A stretch of DNA of 64,000 nt from Marinomonas gallaica (GTDB lineage Bacteria > Pseudomonadota > Gammaproteobacteria > Pseudomonadales > Marinomonadaceae), in assembly GCF_001639745.1 (NCBI RefSeq), contig NZ_LTAX01000014.1, positions 1 to 64,000 of the forward strand, given 5' to 3'. Shown here one piece after another: positions 59,148-64,000 of this stretch (the first letter of the stretch is position 1; every line of letters starts with the position of its first letter). The translations under genes and the position numbers were made by a program. Under the pieces are notes generated by a model. The model made no database searches. It was not told the DNA's origin and saw only the letters and a program-made list of their open reading frames with translations.

Positions 59148-59924
59148 TTAATCCGACGACTTAATTCTACGTAAGTCTTGAGGATGTTTCACCGTCAATA
59201 CGACGGATTTAAACCGATCTTGCTGGCGTTTCTTGCGTTGATACTGCCAGCCTCGAGCTTCGATCATCTTACCCTGTAGATAGAATACATCTTTTTGAGC
59301 CCAATAGTGCTCTGCATATCGAGGAATATTGATCACTAGATCTTGATCAGTCTCTAGCCACCAACCGCCACGATTATGCGTAATGGACGTCAGTGTTGAT
59401 CGTACGACCGCAAAGCCTGCTTGTGGCTGCCAATGCGTCGAGTATTGCCAAAGTCCGCGTTTTGCTTCACGGGCGCTTAGCTCCGCTTGAACAAAACAAT
59501 CTTGGTATTTTAGATTAGGCGGAACAGCAACACGATAACCTAACCCATCGGATAGTAACCGACTTGTTATCGAGTCTCGATCTTTCGTAAATAAATAATA
59601 CAGCTTACGACCATAGCGGTCTTCGTTTTCTTGCGCACTTTGCCAATAAACGTGACTTCCCGCAAGCGCCGTTAAGCGCTGCTTGGCTTCTAAAGCATAC
59701 GCTTCATGGTGTCCCTGCTCGTGATCCAGCTCCGGTGTATTAATACCCACGAGACGAATTTTACGGCCATCCTTGAGGTATAGGGTATCGCCGTCAATGA
59801 CTTTGGCGACTTGTGCCTTTTGTAAATCGCCATCGGCAAGGCATTGCCCGAAACTTGGGAATGACAGGCACAAAAAAAGCGCCAAGAGAGCTTGGCGCTT
59901 TTTTTGAATCAGCATACGTATCAT
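59148..59924 (-). CDS. Exported thermonuclease-family nuclease
   Basis: A staphylococcal-nuclease-like protein of about 258 residues with a signal peptide. The catalytic pattern is visible: IDGDTLYL, IRLVGINTPELD (Arg and Glu) and DRYGRKLYYLF (second Arg). It should cleave nucleic acids outside the cytoplasm. The open frame extends far upstream through rpmE, but the ATG at 59924 (or 59915) gives a proper signal peptide. It follows rpmE by 7 bp. Its first codons form the rpmE terminator hairpin, an unusual overlap. Confidence 0.85.
   Translation of the reverse strand: MIRMLIQKKRQALLALFLCLSFPSFGQCLADGDLQKAQVAKVIDGDTLYLKDGRKIRLVGINTPELDHEQGHHEAYALEAKQRLTALAGSHVYWQSAQENEDRYGRKLYYLFTKDRDSITSRLLSDGLGYRVAVPPNLKYQDCFVQAELSAREAKRGLWQYSTHWQPQAGFAVVRSTLTSITHNRGGWWLETDQDLVINIPRYAEHYWAQKDVFYLQGKMIEARGWQYQRKKRQQDRFKSVVLTVKHPQDLRRIKSSD
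59872..59905 (-). terminator. rpmE terminator inside the nuclease signal-peptide codons
   Basis: On the minus strand AAAAAAA-GCGCCAAG-CTCT-CTTGGCGC-TTTTTTT is a textbook intrinsic terminator. It lies 27 bases past the rpmE stop codon and falls within codons about 4-15 (from ATG 59915) of the nuclease gene. Confidence 0.85.
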
Positions 59925-59931
59925 CCACCAA

Positions 59932-60147
59932 TTACTTAGTAGTACGACGTGCTCCGAAACGTTTGTTGAAGCGATCAACACGACCACCTGTATCAAGCAT
60001 TTTCTGCTGACCAGTGTAGAACGGGTGACATTGGCTACATACATCGATGTGTAGATCGTTGCCAAGTGTAGAATTTAGAGTCAATGTGTTGCCACAAGTA
60101 CAAGTTGCAGAAACAGTAGAGTAATTTGGGTGGATATCTTTTTTCAT
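59932..60147 (-). CDS. rpmE: 50S ribosomal protein L31
   Basis: A 71-residue ribosomal protein starting [20 protein letters not shown]. Four cysteines (CTC near residues 16-18, then C37 and C40) mark the zinc-binding form. It is divergent from priA, the enterobacterial arrangement. Confidence 0.97.
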   Translation of the reverse strand: MKKDIHPNYSTVSATCTCGNTLTLNSTLGNDLHIDVCSQCHPFYTGQQKMLDTGGRVDRFNKRFGARRTTK

Positions 60148-60416
60148 CGTTTTTTACCTTAAGGTTTGGTGTGCCGCCACTTAGTCAGTAATTCAGATTG
60201 CTAAGCACCGCACGATTCGTTGTACATCAATTGTACAGTGGTACCAAGAGCCGCGTATTTTAGGCGTCAAAACAGCTTTCGGCAAGCCCTTTTACGATAA
60301 TTTCACCGTCTGAAAGCAAGTGAAAAGTTCACATTTTCTCGCCAGACTGACGTACACTTAACACATACGCTGTCGTTTGAAATCTTTTTGTTGATAAATC
60401 AAGGTATTAGTCTTTT
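60148..60416. other. Divergent promoter region rpmE / priA
   Basis: A 269-base intergenic region with no gene seen. It holds promoters for rpmE (leftward) and priA (rightward). No operator was recognised. Confidence 0.35.
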
Positions 60417-62657
60417 ATGGAAGACACACTTCTCACCAAAGACCCCTATGTCAAAGTGGCTTTAAATGTGCCACTACGTGCCAGTTTTGACTATAAAATC
60501 CCTAAAGCCTTGGCCTATCGCCATCATATTCGTCCTGGCATGAGGGTCAAAGTTCCATTTGGGAACGGTGACCGTCAAAGCATTGGCCTTGTTATTGAAA
60601 CCAGCACGCAAAGTGATTTTAGTGATGCTCAGATCAAACCATTAACTGCACTACTAGACGACAGTCCCATCATTCCTCAGGAGCTGTTTGATCTATGTGC
60701 TTGGGCCGCACGCTATTACCATCATCCTATTGGCGAAGTCTTTTTTCACGCATTACCCACCAGCTTACGTAAAGGCGAAAGTGCCGATTTTCGCACTGAA
60801 ACCTGGTGGTTTGTGACAGAGCAGGGTCAACAAACTGACATCGACAGTTTAAAAAACGCAAAACAGCAAAAAGCATTTTTAGAGGCCATACAACAGCACG
60901 CTGAGCATGGCTTAAGCCCGCACCTAATAAGCGTGTTAGAACTCACTACCAATGCCGCAAAAGGGCTTGAGAAAAAGGGCTTAGTACGCAGTGAACAGCG
61001 TAATTTAAAACGTACAGTAGAAACCCATGCACATCAGACACAAGTACCGCCGAGCCTAAACTTAGAACAAGCCGCCGCGACAAAAACCATCCTCGCCATG
61101 CGCAATGAGTTTGGCGTCGCATTATTAGACGGCATTACGGGCAGTGGCAAAACTGAGGTATTTTTACGTGTCATTGAGGCCCTACTTCAAGAAGACAAGC
61201 AAGTCTTGGTGATGGTGCCTGAGATTGGCTTAACGCCTCAAACCCTGCGACGTTTTGAAAGCCGTTTTAATACCGACATCGTCTTGATGCATTCGAATAT
61301 GACGGATCGCGAGCGCTTAGACGCTTGGCTGATGATTGAACACGGTGATGCCAAAATTATCATTGGCACTCGATCATCGGTGTTTATTCCAACCGCGAAC
61401 CTAGGGCTGATTATCATTGATGAAGAACACGACGCCTCCTACAAACAACACGAAGGTTTCCGTTACCACGCTCGTGACATGGCAATAAAACGTGCTCAGG
61501 GGCAAAACATTCCGGTGTTGCTCGCCTCAGCCACACCCTCCTATGAAAGTCTCGCCAACGCCTTACAAAAACGTTATCTATGGCTCAAATTACGCCAGCG
61601 TGCAGGGGAAGCGGAGTTACCACAAATGGAGCGTGTCGACCTACGCGGCCAAAGTCTCAAGCAAGGCTTCAGCGAATACACACTGGAACGTATGCGCCAA
61701 ACCTTGGAACGTCGCGAACAAGTATTGGTCTTCCTCAACCGTCGCGGCTATGCTCCGACATTAATGTGCCATCAGTGCGGCTGGATCGCTGCGTGTGATC
61801 ATTGCGATGTGAACCTCACCGTTCACAAACGCGCCAATAAACTGCACTGCCACCATTGCGACAGCCATAAGCCCCTTACTCAGGAATGCCCAGAATGCCA
61901 TAGCAACGAATTGTTTACCGTTGGTGAAGGCACTGAGCAAGTCGAGGGTGTACTAAACCAGTACTTCAAACAGACGCCCGTATTGCGTATTGACCGAGAC
62001 AGCACCCAACGTAAGTCGGCACTCACGCAAATCACACAAAAAATCCACGAGCACGATCAAGCGATACTGGTGGGCACGCAAATGCTTGCCAAAGGCCATC
62101 ACTTCCCGAATGTGACTTTAGTCGTGATCATGGACGCCGACGTGGGCCTTTTTTCTTCTGACTTTCGTGGCATGGAGCGCACCGCTCAACTGATCACCCA
62201 AGTGGCTGGGCGTGCAGGTCGCAGCAGCAAACGCGGCCACGTACTGTTGCAAACGTACCACCCGGACCATGCAGCGATTCAATGCTTGTGCGAACAAGGC
62301 TACGAAGCCTTAGCGATGGATGGCTTAAGGGAGCGTCAACAACTCGCTCTGCCGCCATTTCATCATCAGGTGGTTATTCGCGCCGAATCGCAACAAGAGC
62401 AACAAGCGATGGGGTTATTGATGCATTTGCGCAACGAATTATCCGTACACCTGTCTGATGATATGCAAGTCGTCGGTCCCTATGCCGCCATCATTGTCCG
62501 AAAGGCTGGCCAACACCGCGCATTGTTAAGTATAAAAAGCCCTCAACGAGGCAATTTGCACCGTGTCATCGCATCGGCAAGTCGGTGGCTTGAACAAAAC
62601 ACGAAAAATCATAAAATTCGGTTCGCGATCGACGTCGATCCGCTGGAAACTTTCTAA
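60417..62657 (+). CDS. priA: Primosomal replication protein N' (PriA helicase)
   Basis: Restarts stalled replication forks. The 746-residue protein has an N-terminal DNA-binding domain, Walker A GITGSGKTEVF, DEEHD, and SATPS. The zinc-binding segment has eight cysteines (CHQCGWIAACDHC ... CHHC ... CPEC). The C-terminal helicase lobe has QVAGRAGR. Length and motif order match the family. Confidence 0.97.
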   Translation: MEDTLLTKDPYVKVALNVPLRASFDYKIPKALAYRHHIRPGMRVKVPFGNGDRQSIGLVIETSTQSDFSDAQIKPLTALLDDSPIIPQELFDLCAWAARYYHHPIGEVFFHALPTSLRKGESADFRTETWWFVTEQGQQTDIDSLKNAKQQKAFLEAIQQHAEHGLSPHLISVLELTTNAAKGLEKKGLVRSEQRNLKRTVETHAHQTQVPPSLNLEQAAATKTILAMRNEFGVALLDGITGSGKTEVFLRVIEALLQEDKQVLVMVPEIGLTPQTLRRFESRFNTDIVLMHSNMTDRERLDAWLMIEHGDAKIIIGTRSSVFIPTANLGLIIIDEEHDASYKQHEGFRYHARDMAIKRAQGQNIPVLLASATPSYESLANALQKRYLWLKLRQRAGEAELPQMERVDLRGQSLKQGFSEYTLERMRQTLERREQVLVFLNRRGYAPTLMCHQCGWIAACDHCDVNLTVHKRANKLHCHHCDSHKPLTQECPECHSNELFTVGEGTEQVEGVLNQYFKQTPVLRIDRDSTQRKSALTQITQKIHEHDQAILVGTQMLAKGHHFPNVTLVVIMDADVGLFSSDFRGMERTAQLITQVAGRAGRSSKRGHVLLQTYHPDHAAIQCLCEQGYEALAMDGLRERQQLALPPFHHQVVIRAESQQEQQAMGLLMHLRNELSVHLSDDMQVVGPYAAIIVRKAGQHRALLSIKSPQRGNLHRVIASASRWLEQNTKNHKIRFAIDVDPLETF

Positions 62658-62703
62658 TGCACTGCGCATAATGTGCGCACTCAACTAAAACAATGATTCT
62701 CAT

Positions 62704-63321
62704 ATGTTAGATTTCATGCTCTTAGCGACCCAGAACAACCGTTCAAGAAAAGGAGCGACGCGTAAAGCACCGCCACCGCCCCCAAAACGCAGCTTGCCGT
62801 GGTGGCTTTGGCTCGTCGTACCAGCGCTGTTAGCGTCGTTTGTGTTTGTGCTGGTCAAATTAGCCTCGGTGGAAACACAACCTAGCACGACCAAAGTGCA
62901 GACCGTTGCGCCAGCCAAACCTGCGCCAGCTAAACCAAAAGAAACCGTGAAAGCGGCACCTAAAGCAGCGGAAAAACCACAAAGCGATAAATTTGAGTTT
63001 TATCAGCTGCTGCAGGACAGCGAAGTGGATACCAGTCACGTCGATGCTTACGAGTATCAACCACGTGAAGAGGAAAACTTCAGCTATATGATTCAAGCCG
63101 CATCGTTCCGCTCCAGCGCCGATGCCGACCGTCTTCGCGCCAAGCTAATTTTATCTGGCCTAACCGCATCGATCAAAGCCAGCACCAGTGAAGATCGTGG
63201 TACATGGTATCGTGTCGTTGTAGGACCATTCGACACTCGCTCTGGTGAGAGTCGTGCACAAGATAAATTGGCCGAGATGGGCATGAATTCCTATACCTAC
63301 AAGATCAAAAAAGAACCGTAA
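62704..63321 (+). CDS. ftsN: SPOR-domain cell-division protein, probable FtsN
   Basis: A 205-residue bitopic inner-membrane protein. A short basic cytoplasmic tail (residues about 1-35, with a PPPPPK stretch) precedes a transmembrane helix (about 37-58), an Ala/Pro/Lys-rich linker, and a C-terminal SPOR domain (about 125-205) that binds denuded septal peptidoglycan. The position between priA and hslVU matches ftsN in enterobacteria. The protein is shorter than E. coli FtsN, so the symbol is probable, not certain. Confidence 0.82.
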   Translation: MLDFMLLATQNNRSRKGATRKAPPPPPKRSLPWWLWLVVPALLASFVFVLVKLASVETQPSTTKVQTVAPAKPAPAKPKETVKAAPKAAEKPQSDKFEFYQLLQDSEVDTSHVDAYEYQPREEENFSYMIQAASFRSSADADRLRAKLILSGLTASIKASTSEDRGTWYRVVVGPFDTRSGESRAQDKLAEMGMNSYTYKIKKEP

Positions 63322-63421
63322 AAAGCGCAACAACCCGTAAAGCGCCTAACGATTCCCGTTTGGCGCTTGAAATCCTCACGCTTACCCCCATTTTGATTAG
63401 TAATCGAATGTGGAGTAAATC

Positions 63422-63973
63422 ATGACTACGATTCTAACCGTACGTAAAGACAACCAAGTCGTCGTTGGCGGCGATGGCCAAGTTTCCTTAGGCAACACAG
63501 TAATGAAGGGCAATGCCCGTAAAGTGCGCCGTCTATACCGTGGCGAAGTCATCGCTGGATTTGCCGGAGGCACAGCTGATGCATTCACCCTGTTCGAACG
63601 ATTCGAAAGCCAATTAGAAAAGCACCAAGGTCACCTTGTGCGTGCTGCGGTGGATCTTGCCAAAGACTGGCGTTCAGACAAAGCCCTACGCAAACTGGAA
63701 GCGATGCTGATCGTGGCTAACAAAGAAAGTACGCTAATTATTACGGGCAACGGCGATGTGGTCGAACCGCAACACGGTGCCCTTGCCATTGGCTCTGGCG
63801 GTAACTTTGCCGAAGCCTCTGCCCGCGCCTTGCTCGAAAACACCGAGTTAAGTGCCCAAGACATCGTTGAAAAAAGCCTGAACATCGCGGCTGATATCTG
63901 TGTCTTCACCAACCATAGCCTAACGATCGAAACCGTCATCATCGATCCACAGCTTGAAGACAACTCACAGTAA
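63422..63973 (+). CDS. hslV: ATP-dependent protease subunit HslV
   Basis: The proteolytic double-hexamer subunit of HslUV. The catalytic threonine is residue 2 after Met removal ([20 protein letters not shown]), followed by [12 protein letters not shown] and [17 protein letters not shown]. The 183-residue length is typical. It is followed 21 bp later by hslU. Confidence 0.97.
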   Translation: MTTILTVRKDNQVVVGGDGQVSLGNTVMKGNARKVRRLYRGEVIAGFAGGTADAFTLFERFESQLEKHQGHLVRAAVDLAKDWRSDKALRKLEAMLIVANKESTLIITGNGDVVEPQHGALAIGSGGNFAEASARALLENTELSAQDIVEKSLNIAADICVFTNHSLTIETVIIDPQLEDNSQ

Positions 63974-63994
63974 CGAATTTAAGAGATTAGACCC

Positions 63995-64000
63995 ATGAGC
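63995..64000 (+). CDS. hslU: Start of hslU (partial)
   Basis: An ATG followed by AGC is all that lies within the window. Position after hslV makes HslU, the ATPase partner, the expected product. Only two codons are visible. Confidence 0.7.

Noticed and set aside
59925-60065. N-terminal extension of the nuclease reading frame through rpmE
   Set aside because: The frame overlaps rpmE out of frame and lacks any sensible protein character; a signal peptide begins at the internal ATG.

Overview
The window is a contiguous chromosomal stretch of a marine gammaproteobacterium, most probably Marinomonas or a close Oceanospirillales relative. This is inferred from gene content and gene order, not from a database match. 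Supporting arrangements include pyrE divergent from crc, algH(yqgE)-ruvX-pyrR-pyrB-pyrC', yggS-proC-yggT, rpmE divergent from priA, and priA-SPOR-hslV-hslU. Coding density is high. I saw no prophage, insertion sequence, CRISPR array or rRNA gene, and most intergenic spaces hold only promoters or intrinsic terminators.

Layout. 0.3-5.4 kb: a leftward nucleoside salvage operon (BMP binding protein, ABC ATPase, two permeases, cytidine deaminase). 5.6-9.2 kb: mutM, rpmB-rpmG, a secreted alpha/beta hydrolase and radC. 9.3-14.4 kb: coaBC-dut, argB, slmA, pyrE and crc. 14.5-17.0 kb: a hexose-6-phosphate mutarotase and a fused protease-like/RimK protein. 17.1-27.1 kb: a leftward block of six signalling genes (MASE1-CHASE hybrid histidine kinase, catalytically degenerate periplasmic 5'-nucleotidase, membrane diguanylate cyclase, CofD-like protein, REC-CheC protein, PAS-GGDEF cyclase). 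27.3-33.5 kb: two tRNA-Phe genes, trmL, a potassium channel, ferredoxin, coaD, yggT, proC, yggS and a degenerate GGDEF protein. 33.6-37.6 kb: pyrC', pyrB, pyrR, ruvX and algH, with a possible attenuator between pyrR and pyrB. 37.8-47.2 kb: accessory metabolism (2OG-Fe oxygenase, TauE/SafE exporter, alcohol dehydrogenase, amino-acid-binding-like protein, glycogen phosphorylase, DOPA-dioxygenase-like protein, AGCS symporter). 47.3-52.2 kb: a minimal ethanolamine catabolic unit (AraC regulator, eutB, eutC, permease). 52.3-57.6 kb: a desaturase and a DUF4856 protein behind a possible Fur box, an M42 peptidase, an OmpA-like porin and a small lipoprotein. 57.7-64.0 kb: malic enzyme, a secreted nuclease, rpmE, priA, a SPOR protein, hslV and the first codons of hslU.

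The most unusual part is the 17.1-27.1 kb signalling block. A secreted 5'-nucleotidase homologue has lost the histidines and first aspartate of its metal site but keeps its nucleotide-binding C-terminal domain. It lies 3 bp upstream of a diguanylate cyclase with a large periplasmic helical domain. The simplest hypothesis is a periplasmic nucleotide sensor feeding c-di-GMP signalling, with a CofD/YvcK-like protein and a phosphatase-type response regulator in the same block. Other points of interest are a terminator hairpin embedded in the signal-peptide codons of the nuclease gene, a leader-peptide/terminator arrangement ahead of pyrB, a RimB-RimK-type fusion, and several inverted or direct repeats in promoter regions.

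Start codons were adjusted from the longest open frame where a ribosome binding site or family comparison favoured an internal start; these cases are stated. All functional statements rest on motif recognition and remembered family knowledge, without searches.
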